IMG/VR virus record: IMGVR_UViG_3300030737_000007
Location: 1 to 64,000 of that record
DNA length: 64,000 nt
Direction: 5' to 3' (one strand)
Source of the DNA: a virus
The notes under the pieces are model-generated. The model had not been told where the DNA came from. It made no database searches and worked only from the letters and a program-made list of their open reading frames with translations. The position numbers were made by a program, and so were the translations under genes. Shown here one piece after another: positions 36,297 to 42,875 of this stretch. Within the stretch, counting starts at the first letter, position 1. Every line of letters begins with the position of its first letter.

Positions 36297-36482
36297 TCAA
36301 CCCGCCGCAACAGCAGACTGAACCACAACACTAGGAAATATCACCAAGTTGGACTTCGGGGTCGCCTCTAACAAGGCGGCCCCTGTTGTTGCTACCCAGT
36401 CCTCGATGGCTTGCTCTATAATGGTTTCGACCGACAGTCCGGTCCGCACGGCGTAATCCTCGACAAGTTCTAGGTAGGTCAT
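36297..36482 (-). CDS. Ribbon-helix-helix-like small protein
   Basis: 61 aa from ATG 36482 (MTYLELVEDYAVRTGLSVET...). 'TGLSVETIIEQAIEDWV' resembles the second helix of RHH regulators. It is the only leftward gene in this part of the right arm, is divergent from the gene at 36638 and ends 1 bp from a perfect dispersed site. A candidate repressor or control protein; not proven. Confidence 0.45.
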   Translation of the reverse strand: MTYLELVEDYAVRTGLSVETIIEQAIEDWVATTGAALLEATPKSNLVIFPSVVVQSAVAAG

Positions 36483-36637
36483 AGTGAGCAATATAGCTCA
36501 TGCCCATCCGACATAGCAAGCATAAATCTGTGGAAATCAAATAATTCTGTAAAATTGTTTCCATTTCCGTACAACTGTGCCGCTATGCGGTGTATCATAC
36601 AGACATCCGCCCTACTAGGGCATACAGGAGATTTACA

Positions 36638-37312
36638 ATGGCGAAGCAAGCAATCCACACACCAGACCTCGCCGAGCTGCAATCGTTAGAGGGCTGGGCC
36701 CAACTAGATCCAGATGAGCGAGAGACAATCGTAACCAAGGCTGAGGACTTGGCCCGAGCACTTCACCAGGAGGGCCAATCCAAACTCAGCATCGGCTCCC
36801 ACTTGGTGGTGATCCGTGGTATACTCCACCCTAAGAAGATGTGGACTGGGTTCCTCCGGAAGAGTTTCCACATGAGCGTGGCTACGGCGTTCCGGTATAT
36901 CGCCGAGCATGAGACAGTTTCGAAGGCGCTGCCCGCCAACGTGATGAGCATTGCCATGAGCCGCGGGTATAAGATCAAGCCCCAGGCGATCGCGAAGAAC
37001 CCACCGCCCAAGACGACGGATACGAAAGAGATTGTCCATTATCTGGACAAACTGGTCCGTATCCCAAAGTCGAAGGTGATCGTGGTCGAGGCGCTGGACA
37101 CCGACCTGATGCTGAAGGAATGCCTGAACTTCTGCAAGACTCGGTTCGCGCGCGTGCCAAGTGGCCGCGCGAAGACTAACTTCACCCGGGCGCTGCTGGG
37201 TATGCTGCTCACCACTTTTGGAATGTCAGACCAGACGCTTGCTCCCGTAGCCGTCCCCGCTTTCTTTGCGGCAAAGCGGGGACGCCCGCTTGGGTCGCGT
37301 AAGGCTGCCTGA
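36638..37312 (+). CDS. Putative DNA-binding regulator
   Basis: 224 aa. CAGGAG precedes the ATG. Helical; the segment 'MSVATAFRYIAEHETVSKAL' (about residues 78-97) looks like a recognition helix-turn-helix, and the C-terminus is basic ('AAKRGRPLGSRKAA', AT-hook-like GRP). Located beside the integrase and behind a divergent intergenic region, the usual place for a phage regulator. It carries a site copy (37034-37048) in its own coding sequence. Function inferred. Confidence 0.45.
   Translation: MAKQAIHTPDLAELQSLEGWAQLDPDERETIVTKAEDLARALHQEGQSKLSIGSHLVVIRGILHPKKMWTGFLRKSFHMSVATAFRYIAEHETVSKALPANVMSIAMSRGYKIKPQAIAKNPPPKTTDTKEIVHYLDKLVRIPKSKVIVVEALDTDLMLKECLNFCKTRFARVPSGRAKTNFTRALLGMLLTTFGMSDQTLAPVAVPAFFAAKRGRPLGSRKAA
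37034..37048 (-). repeat. Dispersed 15 bp site
   Basis: GTCCATTATCTGGAC inside the putative regulator gene. Confidence 0.75.
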
Positions 37313-37341
37313 CTGAGGGGGCTGGGGTTCGCCTCAGCCCT

Positions 37342-37356
37342 TTCTCAATTTGAGAA
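37342..37356. repeat. Second palindrome
   Basis: TTCTCAATTTGAGAA upstream of the 37372 promoter. Confidence 0.8.
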
Positions 37357-37371
37357 TTGTGGAAATAAGAG

Positions 37372-37399
37372 TTGACTTTTTGCGGGGCGGTGGTATTCT
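37372..37399 (+). promoter_or_regulatory. Promoter upstream of integrase operon
   Basis: TTGACT (37372-37377), 16 bp, TATTCT (37394-37399) in GGTGGTATTCT. The second palindrome (37342-37356) lies 15 bp upstream of the -35. Confidence 0.6.
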
Positions 37400-37406
37400 A
37401 TGAGGC

Positions 37407-37628
37407 ATGGGAGCCTTTGATCTCTACGGACAGTACTACGAGAATGCCCGCGACGCTCACAACGCCGAAGATGCGCAGTGCGCAGCGATTGACGCTCAGG
37501 TTGCGGCGGAACGGGTGAACCAGTCAGAGTCGTATCTCTACAGTTTGTTGGAAGGCCAGCACTGGGAGATTGTACAACTGACTGAGCGTGTTGCCGCCTT
37601 AGAAGCGAAACTATCGGAGACCAAATGA
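37407..37628 (+). CDS. Coiled-coil protein
   Basis: 73 aa (MGAFDLYGQYYENARDAHNA...), ends in a clear heptad helix ('IVQLTERVAALEAKLSE'). The ATG lies 7 bases after the -10 box, so the mRNA may be leaderless. ATGA overlap to the next gene. Confidence 0.5.
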   Translation: MGAFDLYGQYYENARDAHNAEDAQCAAIDAQVAAERVNQSESYLYSLLEGQHWEIVQLTERVAALEAKLSETK

Positions 37629-37816
37629 GCCTATACAGCCAAGCACGGGCCTGTGGCGTCAACCCCGACGCGGATGCGGATCCAGAGGATTATGATCGGT
37701 ACGCACATCACTATGTCTGCAACGCTTGCGCCGCAACCGAAGACTTTGCCCAGTATCGCGCCAACTATGTCTGCCCGTGGTGCGGCGAGGGAGTAATGGA
37801 GCTAGACACGCTATGA
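37625..37816 (+). CDS. Zinc-ribbon protein
   Basis: 63 aa. 'YVCNACAATEDFAQYRANYVCPWCGEG' is a CxxC-14-CxxC zinc ribbon, with an acidic N-terminal half. ATGA overlap on the 3' side. Confidence 0.55.
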   Translation: MSLYSQARACGVNPDADADPEDYDRYAHHYVCNACAATEDFAQYRANYVCPWCGEGVMELDTL

Positions 37817-37995
37817 CGCCCCGACAGAAAACCATGAATGAGATTTGCGACATTCTCCACGAGCAGGTCAAGGCCGACGGCATGGGTATGGACCGAGAGA
37901 GGTTCATAAAACAGCACCGACGCTTGAACCACAAGTGGTTACTGGTTGCGCTAGAGAACTTGAAGAACCCGATCAAAGATGAGGTTTCCGGATAA
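37813..37995 (+). CDS. Hypothetical helical protein
   Basis: 60 aa (MTPRQKTMNEICDILHEQVK...). All helical and basic. The stop TAA is inside the dispersed site and overlaps the integrase ATG (TAATG). Confidence 0.5.
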   Translation: MTPRQKTMNEICDILHEQVKADGMGMDRERFIKQHRRLNHKWLLVALENLKNPIKDEVSG

Positions 37996-38000
37996 TGGAA
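37986..38000 (+). repeat. Dispersed 15 bp site over integrase start
   Basis: TTCCGGATAATGGAA with the integrase ATG. Confidence 0.8.
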
Positions 38001-39131
38001 AACGTCCTCAAGCGCGGCAACCAGTACCACTACTCAGCCACAGTCGGCAACGGCAGAAGGCTCCGGGCCTCGCTCGGCACGTCATGTCCGAAGTCGGCCA
38101 AGCGCCTAGCCCACCGTATCGGTCTAGCCATAGCCTCGGGGCCGGACAGTGAGTTGTGGCCTACCTTACGCCTCACCCTGCCCACCCAGAGTTACCGCAC
38201 CATAGCCACGGGTATGAGCGTAACCGCGCCGCCCGACTTGGCAGAGTTCGAATCCCTGTTCAAAGAGAAGCTGGACCGGCGGGAGAAGTTGGGCGAGATC
38301 ACGGCCTCGACTCACAGTCTGTACGAGGCCGCCGCCGACAGCTTTTTCAACTGGCTAATCGGCCAGAAGATCGGCCAGATCTCAGAGGTAACCCCCTCAC
38401 TGGTAGAAAAGTACCAGGTCTGGCGCAAGGAAAGAGTGTCCGAGCGGCCCCAGTCTAAAAACGGGCGCTCCCTGCTGACGGACAACACGGTGCTGGCCGC
38501 TATCTTCGAACTCGCCCAGGAGGAAAGGCTGATCCAGAAGTCTCCGTTCAAAGGCCGATTCAGAGCGTACGGTGCGCCCAAGGGTGCTGAGCCGTTTACA
38601 CCGGAGGAGATGGCAAAGCTGGAGGCTGCGACCACAGACGGCGATCGCCTCGCATTCAAGATCTTCAAGTGGACAGGTATGCGTGGGTCAGATGTTGCTG
38701 ATCTTACTTGGGCGGCGCTTGACCACATCGGCAGGACACTGCGTTGGGAGACCCGGAAGCGCGGCGTTTGGGTTACCATCCCGATATCCGAAGCTCTTGC
38801 TGATCAGTTGGGTGCGCGTTGGTACAACTCAACTGTAGTAGTGGAGGACAAGGTGCTTTCTGGCATGACGCGCCCGAAGCTATACCGCATGATCAAAGAA
38901 CTTGGCATCCGGGCTGGCGTGCCCAACTGTCATCCCCACAGATTTCGTGACACTTTAGCCGTGACATTACTTGAGCGAGGTGCTACAATTTACGACGTAG
39001 CCAAAATGCTGGGCGACTCCGTTACGACCGTAGAGAAACACTATGCACCGTTTACCGGTCGATTGCAGGAACGGGTCCGCGGGATTTTAGATTCCAGCCG
39101 GGAGTTTATGGAATTCCGGACCACGGGATAG
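37995..39131 (+). CDS. int: Tyrosine recombinase / phage integrase
   Basis: 378 aa. N-terminal SAM-like core-binding domain (residues ~75-185) and C-terminal catalytic domain: Arg I in 'FKWTGMRGSDVADLTW', 'HPHRFRDTLAVTLLERG' (HxxR) and the nucleophile Tyr in 'TTVEKHYAPFTGR'. Catalyses integration, and its presence implies a temperate life style. The ATG is in the dispersed site 37986-38000, with GAGG exactly 10 bases before it, so the site may control its translation or transcription. attP could not be located. Confidence 0.9.
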   Translation: MENVLKRGNQYHYSATVGNGRRLRASLGTSCPKSAKRLAHRIGLAIASGPDSELWPTLRLTLPTQSYRTIATGMSVTAPPDLAEFESLFKEKLDRREKLGEITASTHSLYEAAADSFFNWLIGQKIGQISEVTPSLVEKYQVWRKERVSERPQSKNGRSLLTDNTVLAAIFELAQEERLIQKSPFKGRFRAYGAPKGAEPFTPEEMAKLEAATTDGDRLAFKIFKWTGMRGSDVADLTWAALDHIGRTLRWETRKRGVWVTIPISEALADQLGARWYNSTVVVEDKVLSGMTRPKLYRMIKELGIRAGVPNCHPHRFRDTLAVTLLERGATIYDVAKMLGDSVTTVEKHYAPFTGRLQERVRGILDSSREFMEFRTTG

Positions 39132-39210
39132 TCGTACCTGCAATTTCTGTTGGAGCGCATCGACCGCCTCACCAGTAGCAAGCCCTGAGTAGCCCTTGGA
39201 GGAGAGAGAG

Positions 39211-39408
39211 ATGGCAAAGCAATACGTAGTTTCAGAGGAAGAGTTCATGTCTCTCATTGAGAGCCTAGAACTCCACGCCCTGCGTAAGAACAACTTCATC
39301 CGCGACGACATGGGCAAGCCGCCAACGTTTGAAGAGATTCATCGCACGTATCACTACGTGGTTGTTCGATGGGTTCAGGCTATGGGCTTCGGCGGAGTCA
39401 GAAGGTAG
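39211..39408 (+). CDS. Hypothetical protein, leader family A
   Basis: 65 aa (MAKQYVVSEEEFMSLIESLE...). GGAGGAGAGAGAG precedes the ATG; leader contains CTGAGTAGCCC. Not recognised. Confidence 0.5.
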   Translation: MAKQYVVSEEEFMSLIESLELHALRKNNFIRDDMGKPPTFEEIHRTYHYVVVRWVQAMGFGGVRR

Positions 39409-39450
39409 CAGGCTCTGAGTAGCCCCTTAGAAGAGAGGAAAGAGAGAGAG

Positions 39451-39651
39451 ATGAAAGATAAGCGACCGTTCGCGCCGAAGAGATTGTGGATTCTGATGCA
39501 CAGAGTATGTGGTGGCACCCAATGGGCGGCGTCGATGGACTATGCATTTCCTTGGACCACGAAAGCAGCAGCGATGAGGAAGATCAAGTCGCTCGGAGAA
39601 AAGGGAAAGAACTACAGGGCGTTCAGATTCGATTGCTCCACTACTGAGTAG
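39451..39651 (+). CDS. Hypothetical protein, leader family A
   Basis: 66 aa, basic and Trp-rich (MKDKRPFAPKRLWILMHRVC...). Leader is a near copy of the one at 39174. Confidence 0.5.
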   Translation: MKDKRPFAPKRLWILMHRVCGGTQWAASMDYAFPWTTKAAAMRKIKSLGEKGKNYRAFRFDCSTTE

Positions 39652-39674
39652 CCCCAGAAGAGAGGAAGAGAGAT

Positions 39675-39881
39675 ATGGCGTTCAAGGTTTTTCACAGGCG
39701 CAAAAGCGCGAGCCGGGCCGCTTTCACCATCCGCCAAATCATAAAGAATGTGGAGATTTGGCATCGCATGGAAGCCGGAAGATGTGTAGGAGATTTTGTG
39801 CCAAAGACCGACTATGACAAGTTGTTGGAAACATGCCGCAGTTTACTGGAAGTCAACGAAGCTTTACGCGACGCTGAGTAG
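39675..39881 (+). CDS. Hypothetical protein, leader family A
   Basis: 68 aa, basic N-terminus and helical C-terminus ('TDYDKLLETCRSLLEVNEAL'). Leader and stop share CTGAGTAGCCCC. Confidence 0.5.
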   Translation: MAFKVFHRRKSASRAAFTIRQIIKNVEIWHRMEAGRCVGDFVPKTDYDKLLETCRSLLEVNEALRDAE

Positions 39882-39911
39882 CCCTTACCCCAGCACCAGA
39901 AGGAGAGAGAG

Positions 39912-40094
39912 ATGAAATATCCGAAGCGCAAAGTCCTGTCGATGAGATTCTATCGCGTCCGATGCAAGCTTGGTTACGGCTCAGTGATGATGCAGTTGGA
40001 GTGTGGTCACGCGCAGGGCAGGAAGCAGAGCGAGGCCAAGAATGTCGTCGCAGGAGTATCCACCGTCACATGCAAGCAATGTGACCCCCTGTAG
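39912..40094 (+). CDS. Hypothetical basic protein, leader family A
   Basis: 60 aa with 'LECGHAQGRKQ' and a C-terminal CKQC: a possible zinc site. AAGGAGAGAGAG leader. Confidence 0.5.
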   Translation: MKYPKRKVLSMRFYRVRCKLGYGSVMMQLECGHAQGRKQSEAKNVVAGVSTVTCKQCDPL

Positions 40095-40133
40095 CAAAGA
40101 ACTGATGCGCTGCTGCGAAACGAGGAGATACCG

Positions 40134-40271
40134 ATGAGTCAGGAAGAAGGGATGAAACTGGCGTTCTGCTGCCGCTGTGGAATGCCGATGCTGCGCTCCG
40201 GTGACGAACCACTACACCACGTTAGGCTTCTACACGGACTTTTGTGTTGGCTGAACTATTCAAGAGACTGA
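40134..40271 (+). CDS. Small Cys-rich protein, leader family B
   Basis: 45 aa (MSQEEGMKLAFCCRCGMPML...). CCRC motif. CGAGGAG upstream. The stop is inside the next copy of the ACTGATGCGCTGCTGCG leader. Confidence 0.45.
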   Translation: MSQEEGMKLAFCCRCGMPMLRSGDEPLHHVRLLHGLLCWLNYSRD

Positions 40272-40301
40272 TGCGCTGCTGCGCTGAAATGAGGAAATGA
40301 A

Positions 40302-40499
40302 ATGAGCGAAGCGAGAGAGCCAATGATTGGAACTGGCCCATGTTATGCGCCTCGGCAGTGCTGCTTTTGCGGAGCCGTCCACGAGAAGGGTGCCGTGATG
40401 GGCTATGCGGGAGAGATTCAATGCGGAGTCTGCGGCAAGGGTGGCAACGGAGAACCTGACGAGCCGGGGATGTTTTACAAGCGCGTAGGGATGGCCTAA
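40302..40499 (+). CDS. Zinc-ribbon protein, leader family B
   Basis: 65 aa: 'CCFCGAVHEKGAVMGYAGEIQCGVCGKG' is a CxxC...CxxC ribbon. TAAATG junction to the next gene. Confidence 0.5.
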   Translation: MSEAREPMIGTGPCYAPRQCCFCGAVHEKGAVMGYAGEIQCGVCGKGGNGEPDEPGMFYKRVGMA

Positions 40500-40673
40500 A
40501 TGAGCAACCTTAGCGAAATGGATGAACCCTGCAAGTGCGGCCATCCTCGACATGTCCACGTAATTCGCATGATAAACACCAAGTGTGACTTTGGCTGCGC
40601 ACACGGCTTATGGAGCGACAAGGAATGTCCATGCGTGAAGTTCGTTTCCGTCGCACCACCTGAAGCAAAGTAG
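40500..40673 (+). CDS. Cys/His-rich protein
   Basis: 57 aa (MSNLSEMDEPCKCGHPRHVH...). 'CKCGHPRH', 'CDFGC' and 'CPCVKF' suggest a two-zinc knuckle. Confidence 0.5.
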   Translation: MSNLSEMDEPCKCGHPRHVHVIRMINTKCDFGCAHGLWSDKECPCVKFVSVAPPEAK

Positions 40674-40698
40674 TCCCACCACACCATAAGGAGCCACC

Positions 40699-40893
40699 AT
40701 GACACCGAAACAGCGCAAGATTTGGAGTGATCGGATGATTCAGAAAGAAATTCGAATGCTCAACTTCTACCGAGCTCCTCTCGCGAATAATGATCCTCCT
40801 GATGGATCATTTCTCATGGGCGCATTCTTGCAGGGATGGGATTCTGCGATGCGGGCCTCGCGGAAAAACCCCAAATCAAAGCCAACGAAGTAG
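40699..40893 (+). CDS. Hypothetical basic protein, leader family C
   Basis: 64 aa (MTPKQRKIWSDRMIQKEIRM...). Leader CACACCATAAGGAGC at 40680-40694. Not recognised. Confidence 0.45.
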   Translation: MTPKQRKIWSDRMIQKEIRMLNFYRAPLANNDPPDGSFLMGAFLQGWDSAMRASRKNPKSKPTK

Positions 40894-40913
40894 CCACACC
40901 ATAAGGAGCAGAG

Positions 40914-41636
40914 ATGGACGACAGAGATTTTGCAGACATGGAAACCGAGGACTTCGAGCGCGAACAGGACGATTTACGCGCCAAGCTCCCAGCAGATGCT
41001 AGCCTCTCAGAGCCGCAGGAGATTCTTGGAGAGTGCGATTACAGACTCGAAGGGCCGCACAAGAAAACTCCCGAGTGTAAGAACTGGAAGGCAGCCCCAA
41101 CAGCAGCAGGGAGCGAGGAGCCGACGTCTCAGCCACGGTGCAGGAATTGCGGCCAGTTCAAAGCCATGCACGAAGGATGGAGATGGTGCGTTGGCGATCC
41201 GTGGGAGGATCATAAGAAATTCTTCATCCCCGGCGACGAACCCGAGGCCACGCAGGACTCTCCGAATAAGCCCCTAGACACACAAGAACTGCCGCCGCTG
41301 GGAATGACAATCATCACCCGAGAAGATGTAAGGCGAGCGCTGGGAATCCGTGAGCGCCAGTTACGCGAAGCCCGGGCTCGGCTCTCCCAGCTTGAGAAAG
41401 AGAACCAGTGGATCAGCGTGGAGCAGGAGTTGCCTACCGAGCGCGAGCAGGTAATGATCTCCACCGCTATCGCAGGAATAATGCTGTCCTCATGGTTTTG
41501 CTGGTTTCCAGAGAAGGGTGACCCGCCTTTATGGCACAACGTTCTTCGGGAATTTGGAGAAGTTACCCACTGGCGTCCTCTTCCATCCCCTCCCAGGGAG
41601 GCACTAAGCTCCGGGTCCGAAAGGAATTCCAGATAA
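40914..41636 (+). CDS. Protein with C-terminal DUF551 domain
   Basis: 240 aa. N-terminal acidic region, a Cys/His cluster ('CRNCGQFKAMHEGWRWC', about residues 75-91), a coiled coil (135-165), then DUF551: 'NQWISVEQELPTEREQVMIS' ... 'VTHWRPLPSPP'. DUF551 is common in phage and prophage proteins; function unknown. The modular structure suggests fusion of three small domains. Its stop lies in the dispersed site. Confidence 0.65.
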   Translation: MDDRDFADMETEDFEREQDDLRAKLPADASLSEPQEILGECDYRLEGPHKKTPECKNWKAAPTAAGSEEPTSQPRCRNCGQFKAMHEGWRWCVGDPWEDHKKFFIPGDEPEATQDSPNKPLDTQELPPLGMTIITREDVRRALGIRERQLREARARLSQLEKENQWISVEQELPTEREQVMISTAIAGIMLSSWFCWFPEKGDPPLWHNVLREFGEVTHWRPLPSPPREALSSGSERNSR

Positions 41637-41641
41637 TGGAA
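41627..41641 (+). repeat. Dispersed 15 bp site over start codon
   Basis: Perfect, with stop and start (TAATG) of two genes. Confidence 0.85.
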
Positions 41642-41812
41642 ACCCATGACCTGATAAACGAAGTAGTCAACCAGGCGAACATGATCGATAAAGGTATGAC
41701 CAAGATGCGGGCCAAATACTCTTTCTCAGGCACGCCGCCGGAAGGACTGAACGAAAAGTTCGCCGCGGACGCAAAAGAGTTTATGCAGTGGCACAAAATT
41801 GGTATAAGATAA
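41636..41812 (+). CDS. Hypothetical protein starting in the dispersed site
   Basis: 58 aa (METHDLINEVVNQANMIDKG...). The ATG overlaps the previous stop (TAATG) and is in site 41627-41641; AAAGGA ends 10 bases before the ATG. Helical. Confidence 0.5.
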   Translation: METHDLINEVVNQANMIDKGMTKMRAKYSFSGTPPEGLNEKFAADAKEFMQWHKIGIR

Positions 41813-41825
41813 GAAAGAGGACAAA

Positions 41826-42032
41826 ATGAGATTGGGCGCAGAACCGAGCATAACTGTAAACGGTGTAGTTCTATCACAGGCCGAAGCCATGACGTTGCGG
41901 GTGGCGCTAGGTTCATTCGTTATTTCCCTCCTCTCGGAGGGATTGGGTGAAGATGAAACTGGTCTCGCCATTTCACAGGGATACAAACGTTGCGCCGATA
42001 GCATTCATAAACTTATGTGGAGGAAACCATGA
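41826..42032 (+). CDS. Hypothetical protein
   Basis: 68 aa (MRLGAEPSITVNGVVLSQAE...). 'ITVNGVVLSQAEAMTLRVAL' is typical of small phage proteins of unknown role. AGAGGAC upstream. Confidence 0.5.
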   Translation: MRLGAEPSITVNGVVLSQAEAMTLRVALGSFVISLLSEGLGEDETGLAISQGYKRCADSIHKLMWRKP

Positions 42033-42259
42033 ACCGTCAAGAATTCGACAACGCACTTTACATCAAACCCAGTGGCCGCGAAGACCGCGAGGCCCGAGAA
42101 AAGTCTAACACCCGCCGGTTCTGGTTTCTGTGCGTTCCGGGCGGTGCGCTGGCCGCGTTTATCGTGGCGCTGGTATCCGGCTCGGGCGGGGTATTCTTCT
42201 GGGCCTGGCTGGTGTTTACCTTTCTGATTTACGGGCTTAGTATTCCGGAGGGGAAATGA
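42029..42259 (+). CDS. Membrane protein with two transmembrane helices
   Basis: 76 aa from ATG 42029 (ATGA overlap). Charged N-terminus (residues 1-28), then helices at ~31-48 and ~52-70. Possible exclusion or antiholin-like protein; unproven. Confidence 0.5.
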   Translation: MNRQEFDNALYIKPSGREDREAREKSNTRRFWFLCVPGGALAAFIVALVSGSGGVFFWAWLVFTFLIYGLSIPEGK

Positions 42260-42870
42260 ATTCTCAAGTTGAGAAACCAGTGGTGATGTTCGATAGCCCC
42301 GAAGCTGCCACGTATCGGACGGACATAAAGGGTTGGGTCTCGCGGGGCGGCTTGTTCTATGGGGACAACCCAGGATCGGAGCGTGGCGCGCGCTGGAGCG
42401 GCTGTACACACCAGACTTGCGAATGCGGGGCCGTTCACGAAAAGAGCCGCAGCATTTGCTGGGCCTGCGTTTCCAAACAGAGGGACGAGAAGTACAACGC
42501 CCTTCCTATGGTGGAGTGGGATGAAGCCACACCTATCTGCACGTTCGACGACGACAAGTTCTTCTTTGACGAGTCCTCCCTGCTGGACTGGATGGGTGAA
42601 CTCAAGTGGGAGGCGGAGCAACGGGGCGAAGGGCTACCGTGCGTTCAGCTTGTGCTCTGTACACCTCACCGGCTCGGGTATATCGACGAGGACCAGTGGG
42701 CCGACGACTTAGCTGAGGACGGAGAACTCCCCGCCGAGGTACAGGAAAAGCTGGACGAATTAAACGAGGCCATCAAGCGCGCGCCGGTGGTATCGTGGTG
42801 GGCTGGGGCGACCCGGATCGACGTGGAGAAGCTGTGGGAGCAGGTCGCGGCTGAGGAAGTTTCCGGATAA
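42256..42870 (+). CDS. Hypothetical protein with Cys cluster
   Basis: 204 aa. 'CTHQTCECGAVHEKSRSICWAC' (about residues 50-71) binds zinc; a large acidic C-terminal domain follows. The second palindrome TTCTCAAGTTGAGAA begins 5 bases after the start. TAATG junction into the polymerase gene suggests a partnership with replication. Confidence 0.5.
   Translation: MNSQVEKPVVMFDSPEAATYRTDIKGWVSRGGLFYGDNPGSERGARWSGCTHQTCECGAVHEKSRSICWACVSKQRDEKYNALPMVEWDEATPICTFDDDKFFFDESSLLDWMGELKWEAEQRGEGLPCVQLVLCTPHRLGYIDEDQWADDLAEDGELPAEVQEKLDELNEAIKRAPVVSWWAGATRIDVEKLWEQVAAEEVSG
42261..42275. repeat. Second palindrome
   Basis: TTCTCAAGTTGAGAA at codons 2-7 of the 204-aa gene. Confidence 0.7.
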
Positions 42871-42875
42871 TGGAA
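42861..42875 (+). repeat. Dispersed 15 bp site over polymerase start
   Basis: TTCCGGATAATGGAA with the polymerase ATG. Confidence 0.8.
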
